64,000 bases of DNA from Glycomyces tenuis DSM 44171 (GTDB taxonomy: Bacteria > Actinomycetota > Actinomycetes > Mycobacteriales > Micromonosporaceae), in the NCBI RefSeq assembly GCF_000427885.1, contig NZ_ATYW01000014.1, positions 1 to 64,000 on the forward strand. The letters are read 5' to 3'. Within the stretch, counting starts at the first letter, position 1; the number at the start of each line of letters is the position of its first letter. A model generated the notes under the pieces. The model saw only the letters and a program-made list of their open reading frames with translations, had not been told where the DNA came from and made no database searches. Both the position numbers and the translations under genes were made by a program. Shown here piece by piece: positions 29,293-37,761 of this stretch.

Positions 29293-29658
29293 TCACCGGT
29301 TCTCCTCGTCGAAGCGGGAGCGTGCGCGCTCGACTTCGGGAAGCCGCTCGGAACTCCAGGCCAGGAGCGCGTCGATCAGGTCTTGCAGCGTCTTGCCGAG
29401 CGGTGAGATGCGGTACTCGACGGCGACGGGGCGCGTATTCACGATCACGCGCGTGACCATCCCGTTGCGCTCCAGTCGGCGCAGCGCCGTCGTGAGCGAC
29501 TTCTGGGTCACCGCGGGGATCGCCCGGCGCAGCTCGTTGAAGCGCAGCGACCGCCCGCAGAGCTGGTCGAGTATCTGCAACGACCACTTGTCGAGGGTCT
29601 GATCGAGCAATTCGCGGTGCGCGGCGGACAGTCGCGCGCCCGGGGAGGTTTCGGCCAT
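29293..29658 (-). CDS. HxlR family transcriptional regulator
   Basis: Protein of 121 aa, the usual size of the family. The winged helix reads KWSLQILDQLCGRSLRFNELRRAI, then VTQKSLTTALRRLERNGMVTR and the wing VEYRISPLGKTL. It lacks the conserved N-terminal Cys of redox-sensing members such as HypR, so a different signal is likely. It is divergent from ridA, and a partly palindromic block lies between them, so it probably controls ridA and itself. Confidence 0.9.
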   Translation of the reverse strand: MAETSPGARLSAAHRELLDQTLDKWSLQILDQLCGRSLRFNELRRAIPAVTQKSLTTALRRLERNGMVTRVIVNTRPVAVEYRISPLGKTLQDLIDALLAWSSERLPEVERARSRFDEENR

Positions 29659-29668
29659 GAAACCTAGT

Positions 29669-29695
29669 CTAGTTGAAGTTCCCTTCGTTCACTAG
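29669..29695. promoter_or_regulatory. Candidate HxlR operator between divergent genes
   Basis: An imperfect inverted repeat (CTAGTTGAA at 29669-29677 and TTCACTAG at 29688-29695) lies in the A+T-rich gap between the HxlR and RidA genes. TATACA (29698-29703) just after it can be the -10 of the ridA promoter. Position and symmetry are the only evidence. Confidence 0.4.
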
Positions 29696-29736
29696 ATATA
29701 CATCAGATACCTGCAATCGCGAGCGAAGGAGCTTTC

Positions 29737-30147
29737 ATGACAGTCAAGTTGCTGACCCCCGAGGGCATGTTCCGGCCCGTGCCCTACCACCACGTCTCCG
29801 TGAGCACCGGCACCCGTCACATTCACGTGGCCGGCCAGATCGCGCGCGACGGCGAGGGCGACCGGGTCGCCGCCGGCGACCTGCCCGGGCAGATGGCGCA
29901 GGCCCTGCGCAATACCGCCCGTGGCCTCGCCGGCGCCGGAGCGGGCTTCGCTGATGTCGTACGGCTCAGATTCTTCGTCACCGACTGGGAGCCCGAGAAG
30001 TACGGGGAATTCATGGCCGGCATCGAGCGGGTCGCCGAGGAGCTCGGGATGCCCCGGCCCTTGCCGCCGCTGTCGGTCATCGGCGTCGACTACCTGTTCG
30101 AGCCGGACGTCCTGGTCGAGGTCGAGGCGTACGCCGTGCTCGACTGA
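29737..30147 (+). CDS. RidA family protein (enamine/imine deaminase-like)
   Basis: Protein of 136 aa with the YjgF/RidA fold: HIHVAGQIARDGEG, MAQALRNTARGLAGAGA, VRLRFFVTDWEPEK and the C-terminal VDYLFEPDVLVEVEAYAV. RidA proper quenches reactive 2-aminoacrylate by hydrolysis of the imine, using an Arg near residue 105. In this protein the corresponding segment is PPLSVIGVDYL without the Arg, so it is more likely one of the non-archetypal Rid groups linked to catabolic pathways. Start is supported by GAAGGAG nine bases upstream. It is divergent from and probably controlled by the HxlR protein. Confidence 0.85.
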   Translation: MTVKLLTPEGMFRPVPYHHVSVSTGTRHIHVAGQIARDGEGDRVAAGDLPGQMAQALRNTARGLAGAGAGFADVVRLRFFVTDWEPEKYGEFMAGIERVAEELGMPRPLPPLSVIGVDYLFEPDVLVEVEAYAVLD

Positions 30148-30319
30148 CGGCGGTGCGAGGCGGCCCCGCGTTCACCGAATGCAGGGCCGCCCGCGGGTGC
30201 TCTCTGGCCCCGAGCCGTCGCGCAATGCCATCGAGCCGACGGCAGTGGCCGGGGCGCCGGCCCGAATGCCCGGTCAGATTGTCCGGTCGGGTCCGCGGAG
30301 AACGGTCGCGCGCCGTGTG

Positions 30320-30640
30320 CCGGTACGCCGGGTAGGTGTGATGTAGCCGGTGTCGCCGCCTCGCCTCGTCGTGCGGGGCGATCGGGAGGTTCCGGCGCAG
30401 CCGCTCGACGAGGTCCGGATTGGAGATGAAGGCGCGGCCGAAGCTGATCAGGTCGGCCCCCGAGCCCAACCGGCGTTCGGCCGCGGCCTTGTCGGCCTGC
30501 GGGAGTTCGCCGGGACGCGAAGGGGTGACGATCAAGGTGCCGGACCAGGCGTCGCAAAGGCCGACCAGGACCTCCTCGTCGGCCGCCGCCTCCAGGTGCA
30601 CGTACACCAGACCGAGCGGCGCGAGCGCGATCTGCTGACC
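30320..30640 (-). pseudogene. C-terminal fragment of an Old Yellow Enzyme-type alkene reductase
   Basis: The minus strand reads LAPLGLVYVHLEA, then ADLISFGRAFISNPDLVERLR, the FMN-phosphate binding end of the NemA/OYE family, then a frame change near 30355 before the usual C-terminal GYTDYP-like segment. The N-terminal two-thirds, with the FMN and substrate residues, is absent. It is a non-functional remnant. The full 30148-30858 gap contains no other recognisable gene. OYE genes often accompany HxlR regulators, so it may once have belonged with the genes at 29293-30147. Confidence 0.75.
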
Positions 30641-30858
30641 GGACGCGTCGTGGAACTCCTCCGCACCAGGGACACTCTGGACGGCCTCATCGGACACAAT
30701 CGCAGGTACTCGGCCGCGAGGGAGAGCGGGCGCTCCGCCGCTTCCGTGGCCGGGTTGTCCTGCGGGCGCCTCTGGCCACGCTGACCGCCATCGCGGTGCG
30801 GCGGGTGGAAAGCCGATTGCGGTCGAGGGGCCCGGCATGTGAGGCTCGGGAGGTGCAG

Positions 30859-31752
30859 ATGCATCCCGACCAATTGGACGTGTCGCCCTCCACGGTCCGG
30901 AAGCTGGTCGACGTGCAGTTCCCACAATGGCGGGGCCTGCCTGTCAGCCGCGTCGCCTCGCAGGGAACGGTCAACGCCGTCTTCCGCATCGGCGACGAAC
31001 TCGCCGCCAGGTTCCCGCTGGAACCAGGAGATCCCGACCAGACCCGCCGGTGGCTCGAAACGGAGGCCGTCGCGGCGCGGGAACTGCTGGGCAGCACCCG
31101 ATTCGCCACCCCCGAACCGGTCGCGATCGGCGCACCGGGGGCGGAGTATCCGCTCCCGTGGTCGGTGCAGACCTGGGTGCCGGGCGACATCGCCGACCGG
31201 GCCGACCCCGGCGGGTCGGTCGCGTTCGCGCGGGACCTGGCCGAGTTCATACGCGGCGTGCGCTCGATCCCGACCCGCGGCCGGGTCTTCACCGGACACG
31301 GCCGCGGTGGCGACCTCAAGGCCCACGACGCGTGGATGGCGACCTGCTTCGAGCGCAGTGAGCGGCTGCTCGACGTGCCGCGGCTGCGCCGCATCTGGGC
31401 GGCCCTGCGGGAGCTGCCGCGCGGCGCGACCGAGGACGTCATGAACCACAAGGACCTCATCCCCGGCAACGTGGTGGTGTCCGACGGGCGCCTGGCCGGA
31501 GTGCTCGACGTCGGTGGGCTCGGCCCGGCCGACCCCGCCCTGGACCTGGTCGGCGCCTGGCATCTGCTCCAGACCGAGCCGCGTCGTGCGTTCCGCGGGG
31601 CCCTGGGCTGCGGCGATCTCGAATGGGAACGCGGCAAGGCCTGGGCGTTCCAGCAGTCCATGGGAGTCGTCTGGTACTACGTCGACAGCAACCCGGCCAT
31701 GAGCCGCATGGGCCGTCGCACACTGGAACGCATCGCGGCCGAGACTTCCTGA
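30859..31752 (+). CDS. Aminoglycoside/choline-kinase-like phosphotransferase
   Basis: Protein of 297 aa starting at an ATG with GGGAGG upstream. It has the small-molecule kinase fold of the APH family: N-lobe with ATP-binding strands (VASQGTVNAVFRIGDELAARFP), catalytic loop MNHKDLIPGNVVV (the HxDxxxxN pattern appears as HKDLIPGN), and the metal-binding LDVGGLGPADPALDL, which retains Asp as the key residue. Substrate is unknown; such proteins phosphorylate antibiotics, sugars or amino-alcohols. It is one of four APH-like genes in the window, all different in sequence. No operon partner is evident. Confidence 0.8.
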   Translation: MHPDQLDVSPSTVRKLVDVQFPQWRGLPVSRVASQGTVNAVFRIGDELAARFPLEPGDPDQTRRWLETEAVAARELLGSTRFATPEPVAIGAPGAEYPLPWSVQTWVPGDIADRADPGGSVAFARDLAEFIRGVRSIPTRGRVFTGHGRGGDLKAHDAWMATCFERSERLLDVPRLRRIWAALRELPRGATEDVMNHKDLIPGNVVVSDGRLAGVLDVGGLGPADPALDLVGAWHLLQTEPRRAFRGALGCGDLEWERGKAWAFQQSMGVVWYYVDSNPAMSRMGRRTLERIAAETS

Positions 31753-31931
31753 GAGGACATCTGCGATATAGCGGCGCAGCGTCGACGGCAGACCATCGCG
31801 CAACTCCACTGGTGCCGCCGCCTGCGCCTCCGCTGGGAACGACGCAGTGACCTCCACCAAGCCTTCCACGAACTCGGCTGCGCCCTCATCTGCCGGCGCC
31901 GCCTCCAGAAGAGTTAGGAACTTTAAGCCGG

Positions 31932-32110
31932 TCAGTTCCGTTGCCGGTACAAACTGACCAGCATGCCGTAGCGGTCGTCGCCTTCCGAGGCCGGTTGCAG
32001 GTTCTCGACGGCCGTCTCGAGTATGGTGCGCAGTTGTTCGGCTTGCTCCGAGGTGAGCCGTACGTGGCGAAGCAGCAGCAGCGGTTCGTCTTCGGCGGCC
32101 ACGACCCTGG
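31932..32110 (-). pseudogene. C-terminal fragment of a helix-turn-helix regulator
   Basis: About 55 codons end in a stop at 31932 and read RHVRLTSEQAEQLRTILETAVENLQPASEG then YGMLVSLY, the C-terminal pattern of small winged-helix regulators of the ArsR kind. No DNA-binding domain precedes it; the frame runs into unrelated sequence where the S41 fragment starts on the other strand. The stretch 31753-31931 before it holds nothing I can identify. Confidence 0.45.
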
Positions 32111-32121
32111 CGTCGACCGCC

Positions 32122-32295
32122 GATGCGCTCGTGCTCGACCTGCGCGAATGCCTGGGCGGTGACCCGGACACGGTCGCCCTGGTGTGCAGCTACCTGTTCG
32201 ACGAGCGCGTCCACCTCAACGACGTGTACGAGCGGGAGGGGGACCGGGCCACCCAGTCGTGGACCCAGCCCTATGTTCCAGGAAGACGGTTCGGC
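32122..32295 (+). pseudogene. Internal fragment of an S41-family (tail-specific) peptidase
   Basis: About 58 codons read ALVLDLRECLGGDPDTVAL, then SYLFDERVHLNDVYEREG and YVPGRRFG, a clear match to the core of S41 peptidases of the IRBP/TSPc type, just before the catalytic Ser region. Both ends are missing, and the frame drifts into unrelated sequence before the stop near 32349. It is a remnant left by deletion. Confidence 0.7.
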
Positions 32296-32299
32296 GCTG

Positions 32300-32709
32300 G
32301 AGAAGCTCAAGGTCTCGGCCGCGTAGCGGACAGCGTCCCTTGCAAGTGATCTTCGTCCTGCTGTCTCTCGCAAATGGAACATCGGGATCTTCGCGGCTGG
32401 TCACCCGATGGGGCTCGTTCCCAGCGGTCGCCACCGGTGAGCGTGGCGGCCAGGGGCGCGCCACCGGCATCGGTGATGAGGTGGTGCCGGAGCCCGGCGG
32501 CCCCGATCTGCCGGGCTCCGAGCGGTGTCGGGCCGCCACGCAGCGCTCTCAGGTGGGAGGAACCGACCACGGCCCGTTCCAGGTCGAGTCGGCCTGACCG
32601 GCCGCTCGCGGACCGGCAGCAGCGGCTCGATCACCGCCCGCAGCTCATCATCGACGATCCACGGGCCCTGACTTCGCCGCTGCCGCGGCCCACGCCTCCC
32701 ACACCTCAT
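32300..32709 (-). mobile_element. Degenerate IS5-family transposase remnant
   Basis: The minus strand contains the start-like segment WIVDDELRAVIEPLLPVRE, and in another frame the core segment AVVGSSHLRALRGGPTP and HHLITDAGGAPLAATLTGG, both typical of IS5-family (DUF4096/DDE) transposases. The part between them is largely deleted and the frame is shifted near 32600, and the C-terminus with the last catalytic Glu is gone. No terminal inverted repeats could be placed. It cannot encode an active transposase. Confidence 0.8.
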
Positions 32710-32748
32710 GTCATCGAAAGCGAGCCGAAGGCGAAGAAGTTGCGAGTG

Positions 32749-33135
32749 TTAAGCGGCCTGCTGCGGCTTCCACCAGGCGAGATTGGCGGCCACATCGGCC
32801 AACGCCTCGATGATCTCCCAGGCCTCGACGATCTTGCCGTCGTCGATTCGCCAGATGTCGATCACCGCGATGCCCGAGCGGACGTTCGGGAGCGAACGAC
32901 GCGAGTAGAGCATCACGAAGTCGCCGTCCTCCATCACCTGGAGCGGCTCGATCTGCATGTCGGCGATAGGAGCCAGGCGGGCGCCGGCCAGCCACTCCTC
33001 CTTGGTCGAAGAGGTCGAGTCCGGCTTGTGGTGGACGAAGTCGTCGCTCAGATATGGCGCGAGAGCGTCGATGTCGCCCGCGGCGACGACGCGTTCGAGT
33101 GCTTCCTGGATCAGTTCCTTGTTTCCTGTGGTCAT
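32749..33135 (-). CDS. SnoaL/NTF2-like small protein
   Basis: Protein of 128 aa with the cone-shaped alpha+beta NTF2 fold common to SnoaL-like cyclases and unassigned ester cyclase-like proteins: NKELIQEALERVVAAGDIDAL, YLSDDFVHHKPD, VMLYSRRSLPN, IDIWRIDDGKIVEAWEI. Many actinomycetes have such stand-alone proteins with unknown substrate. The ATG at 33135 is preferred over an in-frame TTG at 33171. It is divergent from the XRE regulator at 33223, which may control it. Confidence 0.8.
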   Translation of the reverse strand: MTTGNKELIQEALERVVAAGDIDALAPYLSDDFVHHKPDSTSSTKEEWLAGARLAPIADMQIEPLQVMEDGDFVMLYSRRSLPNVRSGIAVIDIWRIDDGKIVEAWEIIEALADVAANLAWWKPQQAA

Positions 33136-33222
33136 GTCCGCAAGTATTTCTGCGGCTCGGTTCGCCGTCAATGAACTCGCATTTCATGGCGCTCCGCCGT
33201 GAGCGCACTATCCTTGACCGCC

Positions 33223-33996
33223 ATGTACTCGGTCGGGAACCTCCTGCGGCAGTGGCGCCATCGTCGCGGGCTCAGCCAATTCGATCTGGCGATAGCCGCG
33301 GACGTATCGGCCCGCCACGTCAGCCTGGTCGAGACCGGCAAGTCCAAGCCGAGCGCCGAGATGGTGCTCCGGCTCGCCCACCACCTCGACGTGCCCCTGC
33401 GGGACCGCAACCTGCTGCTCCTCGCGGCGGGCTTCGCGCCCAAGTACGCCGAGCAGCCGCTCCACGCCGACGCCCTCGCCGCCGCCCGCAAGGCGGTCGA
33501 GCGGGTGCTCCAGTCGCACGAGCCGTACCCGGCGCTGGTCCTCGACCGCCGCTGGAACATCGTGCGGGCGAACCGGGCGGTCGACGCGTTCTTCGCCGCT
33601 GTCGACCCCGACCTGCTGCGGCCTCCGATCAACATGCTGCGATTGGGCCTCGATCCGCGCGGACTCGCCCGCATGGCCGGCAACATGTCCCAGGTCCGTT
33701 CGGTGCTCCGCAACCGCATCACGCGCCAGCTGGCGGCCGCACCCGATTCCGAGCTGACCGCGCTGTACGAGGAGCTGCTCGGACCCGAGACGGCAGAGGA
33801 TTCCGGCGAGATCCTGGAGTCGGACGTGGTGATCCCGATGGCCGTGCGGCTGGACGGCCGGGAGCTTCGACTGTTCTCGACCGTCACCACCTTCGGCACC
33901 CCGCTGGACATCACACTGGACGAGTTGACCATCGAGTCCTACTACCCGGCGGACGACGAGACCGCCGCCTACTTCAACGAATCTCGGAGCGACTGA
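33223..33996 (+). CDS. XRE family regulator with MmyB-like ligand domain
   Basis: Protein of 257 aa from the ATG; a GTG 24 bases earlier is possible. Residues about 5-60 are the HTH (LLRQWRHRRGLSQFDLAIAADVSARHVSLVETGKSKPS). Residues about 85-250 match the MmyB-type C-terminal domain: LDRRWNIVRANRAVDAFF, then NMLRLGLDPRGLARM, and FSTVTTFGTPLDITLDELTIESYYPAD. Such regulators bind small hydrophobic ligands and often repress a divergent enzyme gene; here the divergent gene is the SnoaL-like protein. Confidence 0.88.
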   Translation: MYSVGNLLRQWRHRRGLSQFDLAIAADVSARHVSLVETGKSKPSAEMVLRLAHHLDVPLRDRNLLLLAAGFAPKYAEQPLHADALAAARKAVERVLQSHEPYPALVLDRRWNIVRANRAVDAFFAAVDPDLLRPPINMLRLGLDPRGLARMAGNMSQVRSVLRNRITRQLAAAPDSELTALYEELLGPETAEDSGEILESDVVIPMAVRLDGRELRLFSTVTTFGTPLDITLDELTIESYYPADDETAAYFNESRSD

Positions 33997-34449
33997 TCCT
34001 CCCCAGAAGGAGCCCTCATCGGAGTCCACGAGGCATTCCTCTGCCTCGATGCGCACTGTCCTGTCGGCGCCGCCTCGGAAAAGTCAGGGCCTTTCAAGTG
34101 GCGCGGGCCGATGCTTCGCCGACTCGATCCACGCAGGGGAGCCGCTCGCCGGTGTCGAGTCGCCCGGACGCTGCCGCCCACCCGCCGGTGGCGCAGCCTG
34201 ACACAGGCCGCGTCGCTGAGCGTGATGCGGGTCAGCCCACCCGGGGCCGCGCTGTCCGCAAGGGGGCGCACGCGGCCGAGAAGCGCCGCTTGACCGCGCA
34301 TTGGCGCAGGTCTGGTCGGCGTCGCGGGGCGAGTGGCGCCTCCTCCGGCCGGCCTGAGGCGCCGGCGTGGAGTGGGTGCACCCGGTTTCAGGGCCGAGGA
34401 GTACAGAAAGCGATTGACGGTCCGGTGGTGCCGCGGTTAGGTTCGGCCG
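33997..34449 (+). other. Gene-free stretch
   Basis: No open frame in this stretch shows a recognisable family, a good start site or partners. The frames present are the arginine-rich kind produced by high-GC noncoding DNA. It lies inside the block bounded by two IS5 remnants and may be deletion debris. Confidence 0.5.
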
Positions 34450-35250
34450 ATGCCAATGCCTCCGTCTCAGGATGTACTTGAAGCCTTCGCCGCGGTCGGC
34501 GAGCCGCATCTGCTCCAAGGCGGGCAGGGCAAGACTTGGCGGGTCGGCTCCGTCGTGTTGAAGCCAGCGGGCCTGGCAGCGGAGAGTCGGTGGCAGGCTT
34601 CGACCCTGGACGCGCTTCCCGACACCGACCGAGTCCGTATCGCTCGCCCGGTGCGCGCGGTCTCCGGCGACTGGCTGCACCAGGGCTGGGAAGCCTGGCA
34701 CCACCTCGCCGGCCGCACCGATCCGACGCGATGTGATGCGGCCATCGAGGCCGGAGCGGTGTTCCACGAGCTGCTCGCCGCCGTACCGCGTCCGGACTTT
34801 CTCGACATCCGGGACAACTGGTGGAGCCGCGGCGATCGTATCGCGTGGGATCTGACCGCCGTCGCAGAAGCGCCGGTCATCAGGCGACTGATGAAGGCCC
34901 GAGAGCGGGTTTCGCTTGGGGAGCAATTGGTCCACGGAGACCTGCTCGGCAATGTCCTCTACGAGCCGGGACTGCCTCCGGCGATCATCGACTGGGCGCC
35001 CTACTGGCGTTCGCCTGCATGGGCCGCGGCGGTGGCGGTGATCGACGCGTTGTGCTGGCACGGCGCCGACAACGAGCTCCTCGAACGCTGGTCGCATCTC
35101 GCGGAATGGCCGCAGATGCTGTTGCGGGCCCTGCTATACCGCATGATCACCGACCTCGAGGCCTCCCGGGCGGCAGGCAGCGGTTGGCAGCCCCATCCGG
35201 CCTACGAACCAGTCGTGAAACTGGTTCTCACCCGCGCCGAGCTGGAATAG
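34450..35250 (+). CDS. APH-like phosphotransferase family protein
   Basis: Protein of 266 aa. The layout is a reduced aminoglycoside-phosphotransferase fold: an N-lobe with VVLKPAGLAAESRWQ, a helical middle, the catalytic loop LVHGDLLGNVLYE with the HGDxxxxN pattern, and IIDWAPYWRSPAWAAA in place of the usual IDFG/IDWE metal site. It resembles the small family of actinobacterial conserved proteins of about 270 residues related to APH. Substrate is unknown. No ribosome site is obvious before the ATG, and a later ATG (34456) is possible. Confidence 0.8.
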   Translation: MPMPPSQDVLEAFAAVGEPHLLQGGQGKTWRVGSVVLKPAGLAAESRWQASTLDALPDTDRVRIARPVRAVSGDWLHQGWEAWHHLAGRTDPTRCDAAIEAGAVFHELLAAVPRPDFLDIRDNWWSRGDRIAWDLTAVAEAPVIRRLMKARERVSLGEQLVHGDLLGNVLYEPGLPPAIIDWAPYWRSPAWAAAVAVIDALCWHGADNELLERWSHLAEWPQMLLRALLYRMITDLEASRAAGSGWQPHPAYEPVVKLVLTRAELE

Positions 35251-35487
35251 TCGTATCTCCTCGGCCGAGCGTCGGCCGGACATCAATGAAGCGCGTGAAA
35301 TCATGCTCCTGTGGCAGATATGGCCAGTGCGGCGAATGAGATGATGGTTGAACGGTTTTCAATCACGCCCGAGATGCCCGGCGCCCACGAAGTGACCTGT
35401 ACAGTTGCGCCTAAGGGCTGAGACCGGGGGCGGCACTGGAGGAAGCGAAATCTTGAAGACAACCGGAATCAGAAGCGAAGCACGACC

Positions 35488-35841
35488 ATGGCGATAGCCG
35501 ATCACGACGCCTACATCGCCGCAGCGCCCGAGCCGTTCCGGCCATCGCTGAACCGCTTGCGCGCGCTCTTGGCCGGCGCGCTGCCGGAGGCGGAGGAGAT
35601 CGTGGCCTACAACATGCCGGGGTTCCGTATCAACGGCTCCGTCGTCGCGAGCTATGCGGCGTTCAGCAAGCAGTGCGGTCTGTATCTCCTTCCCAGTGTC
35701 ATCGCCGATCATGCCGAGGAGATCGCGGCCCTCGGCTTCAAGGCGACCAAGACCGGCATCACATTCTCGCCGCGGAAACCGATTCCGGACGAGCTCGTCG
35801 AACGGCTGGTGCGGGCGTCGCGAAAGGCCGCCCGGGCCTGA
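35488..35841 (+). CDS. DUF1801/YdhG-like protein
   Basis: Protein of 117 aa: AIADHDAYIAAAPEPFRPSLNRLRAL, AEEIVAYNMPGFRIN, YAAFSKQCGLYLLPS, and TGITFSPRKPIPDELVERLV. This is the DUF1801 fold, related to frataxin-like YdhG iron-chaperone proteins, with unproven function. The preceding 35251-35487 stretch contains no gene. It is alone on its strand. Confidence 0.8.
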   Translation: MAIADHDAYIAAAPEPFRPSLNRLRALLAGALPEAEEIVAYNMPGFRINGSVVASYAAFSKQCGLYLLPSVIADHAEEIAALGFKATKTGITFSPRKPIPDELVERLVRASRKAARA

Positions 35842-36018
35842 CCGCTCCGAGTACGATTAAGGGTTGTCCCTAGGTTGGTAAGCAGCCCAGTCGGGTCGGG
35901 TGTGGCTGAAAGGTTGTTGCCGCGATGGTGGCTTTGCAGGACTGGCCGCCCGGTCCGGCGAGGCGCTCCGGAATCTACCGGGGAAGGCGTCGAGGCTGCG
36001 CCTCTGGGAGTTCTTCGG

Positions 36019-36681
36019 TCAGGCTCGCCCTAGCAGCGAGTCAATGGCCGCAGCCGCGTTCGGCTCAATGCGGCTCGGTGCCGGACCGCCCGGCCAGGTG
36101 CGCCCGCGGTCGATCCAAATGGTGCTCAACCCCGCCGACTGCCCTCCACCGACGTCGGCTTTCGCACTGTCGCCGATCATCCAACCGCCGAGCGCGAGGT
36201 CGGCGCCGCACCGGCTCGCGGCAATGGCGAACAACTCCGTCATGGGCTTCTTAATCCCCTCGGCGCCCGACACCGCCCAACCATCGACGACCACGCTCAG
36301 CTGCGCGTGCATGATAGTGGCGACCTGCGTGTCCTCACGACCGTTGGTCACGATGCCGATCCGCCACCCGCGTTCTCGCAGCCGTGCGAGCCCTGCTTGG
36401 ACACCAGGGTCGGGCTTGATCAATGACGGCTTCTCGGTCCGGTACCGCGCCCAGAGCTCCTCAACGCTCTCGCGCAGTCCGAACCGCTCCCTGACGGCCG
36501 CGAAATAGCGGTCCTTGGGGGTCAACCCGTCGCCATCCTCAGCGACCAACCACTCAATCGCCCCGGACCCGAGTCCATGCCGAGCAACCAGGCCTTCGGC
36601 CCACCGACGGTGCGCATCGGCCCGATCGACCAGTGTGTTGTCGAGGTCAAAGAGCGCGAGCAGTTGTGTCACATGAGGCAT
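36019..36681 (-). CDS. HAD family hydrolase
   Basis: Protein of 220 aa. The four HAD motifs are visible: motif I ALFDLDNTLVDR with the nucleophile Asp, motif II as GIVTNG, the motif III Lys in GIKKPMTELF, and motif IV in GWMIGDSAKADVGGG. The cap between motifs I and II is helical (subclass C1), as in phosphoglycolate-phosphatase-like enzymes. It dephosphorylates a small cytoplasmic metabolite that cannot be named from sequence. The start at MPHVTQ is preferred; the open frame extends 22 codons upstream. Confidence 0.85.
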   Translation of the reverse strand: MPHVTQLLALFDLDNTLVDRADAHRRWAEGLVARHGLGSGAIEWLVAEDGDGLTPKDRYFAAVRERFGLRESVEELWARYRTEKPSLIKPDPGVQAGLARLRERGWRIGIVTNGREDTQVATIMHAQLSVVVDGWAVSGAEGIKKPMTELFAIAASRCGADLALGGWMIGDSAKADVGGGQSAGLSTIWIDRGRTWPGGPAPSRIEPNAAAAIDSLLGRA

Positions 36682-36794
36682 CCTAGACTGCTGACCATGT
36701 TCGGCCACTGGACACTGGGCTTGACGCTGCAATCCCCTGGGGCTCATGGGATCATGCGAAAGTGGCAGGTGTGATCAGCGTAGTGGATGGGGAA

Positions 36795-37240
36795 ATGGTC
36801 GAGCTGTTCAGCGGATTGAACGCCCGGCAGTTTGCGAAGCCGGTACGCCGGCTGCGGCGCACAGGCGCCGACCCGGCGCTCAAGGGTCGTCCATGGGGAC
36901 TGGCCTTCGAAGACAGGATGCTGCTGGTCGTCGTCTACTGACGCGCCAACCTGACCAGGCGACAGATCGCTGCCCTGTTCGGCACCTCGAAGTCCGCCGC
37001 CGACCGGATCATCGACGACCTGGCGCCGAAGCTCGCGCTCCGACCGCGACAGCGGCACTCATCCGAGGCAGTCCTGATCGTGGACGGCACGCTGGTGCCC
37101 ACTCGCGACACACCCTTGGTGGCGAAGTCGAAGAACTACCGCTCCTCCACCAACCATCAAGTGCTCATCCACGCCGACACTCGACCGGTCGTCGCCGTCG
37201 GCGCACCACTGCCGGGCAACCGCAACGACTGCAAGGCGAT
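36795..37240 (+). pseudogene. Broken IS5-family transposase
   Basis: The frame starts MVELFSGLNARQFAKPVRRL and reads on through VLIVDGTLVPTRD, SKNYRSSTNHQVLIHAD and GAPLPGNRNDCKA, which is the first two-thirds of an IS5-family DDE transposase. A TGA at 36939-36941 replaces the Trp expected in the VVYWRxNLT segment, and after NDCKA the sequence changes abruptly at about 37236, so the C-terminal catalytic part is missing. It is inactive on both counts. With the remnant at 32300 it brackets a 4-kb block of single genes. Confidence 0.85.
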
Positions 37241-37271
37241 CGGTGAAGGCGTCCACGACGAGCACGTGCAT
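37236..37271 (-). pseudogene. Possible 5' end of a phzF-like gene, cut by the transposase
   Basis: The minus strand begins at an ATG and reads MHVLVVDAFTDR, the typical first dozen residues of PhzF-family isomerases, then stops matching exactly where the truncated transposase begins. The match is very short and could be chance. Confidence 0.3.
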
Positions 37272-37350
37272 GACCGCGATGCCGACCGGCGGCCGATACG
37301 GCACGCTCGGCCTCTGATCGGAGGCGCCGAGTGCCGGTCGAGTTGCGGAG

Positions 37351-37361
37351 CGAAAATTTCG
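37351..37361. promoter_or_regulatory. Xylan-type LacI operator palindrome (distal copy)
   Basis: CGAAAATTTCG, identical to the copies at 37674 and 46833. It lies in a stretch (37272-37761) without a gene, about 400 bases before the transporter start, so it could be an auxiliary operator for DNA looping or a stray copy. Confidence 0.5.
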
Positions 37362-37621
37362 GTGCTTTCTCGGGCGGACGGGGCTCGTGGGATCCACAGA
37401 GCGACACGGTTGCTGAGGATTGCAACCGGGCGGCCGGCGCCGAGCGCGCCCTGTGGAGGACACTGTCCCTGACCTCAAGCTCAGGCATTGCCGCCTGCGG
37501 AAAGACTCGATGAGCACGTGGCGGACCGGCTCATCGCCCGGCTTCGCCTCACTGTTCCCCGCGCCGAAGCCGCAGCCGCCTCATCGCTCAGAGTTCCGCA
37601 CCGGTCACCTGAAGAGATTCA

Positions 37622-37685
37622 TTGACATCACAGCCTGACGCAATTAAGCTCTGGAAATTATCGGTAACAAGCTCGAAAATTTCGG
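37622..37685 (+). promoter_or_regulatory. Promoter and tandem LacI-type operators of the xylo-oligosaccharide transporter
   Basis: TTGACA (37622-37627) with a weak -10 TAAGCT (37645-37650) after 17 bases precedes two operator-like elements: an imperfect GGAAATTATCGG (37653-37664) and a perfect CGAAAATTTCG (37674-37684), offset by 21 bases, two helix turns. The perfect copy equals that at the GH62 promoter. The GAAAnTTTC palindrome is known as the target of LacI-type xylanase regulators in streptomycetes, and a LacI gene ends this operon. Confidence 0.7.
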
Positions 37686-37761
37686 TCGATGTCACGGTGT
37701 GATCGTGCACATCGGGCCGGGCGCTCGGGTGGAATACGGAACGATCTCAAGGAGGAGAGCC

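Noticed and set aside
31753-31931. Short minus-strand frame with a phrase VELRDGLPSTLRRYIADVLS
   Set aside because: Looks protein-like but I could not place it in a family, and it has no start or context; left as unassigned debris.
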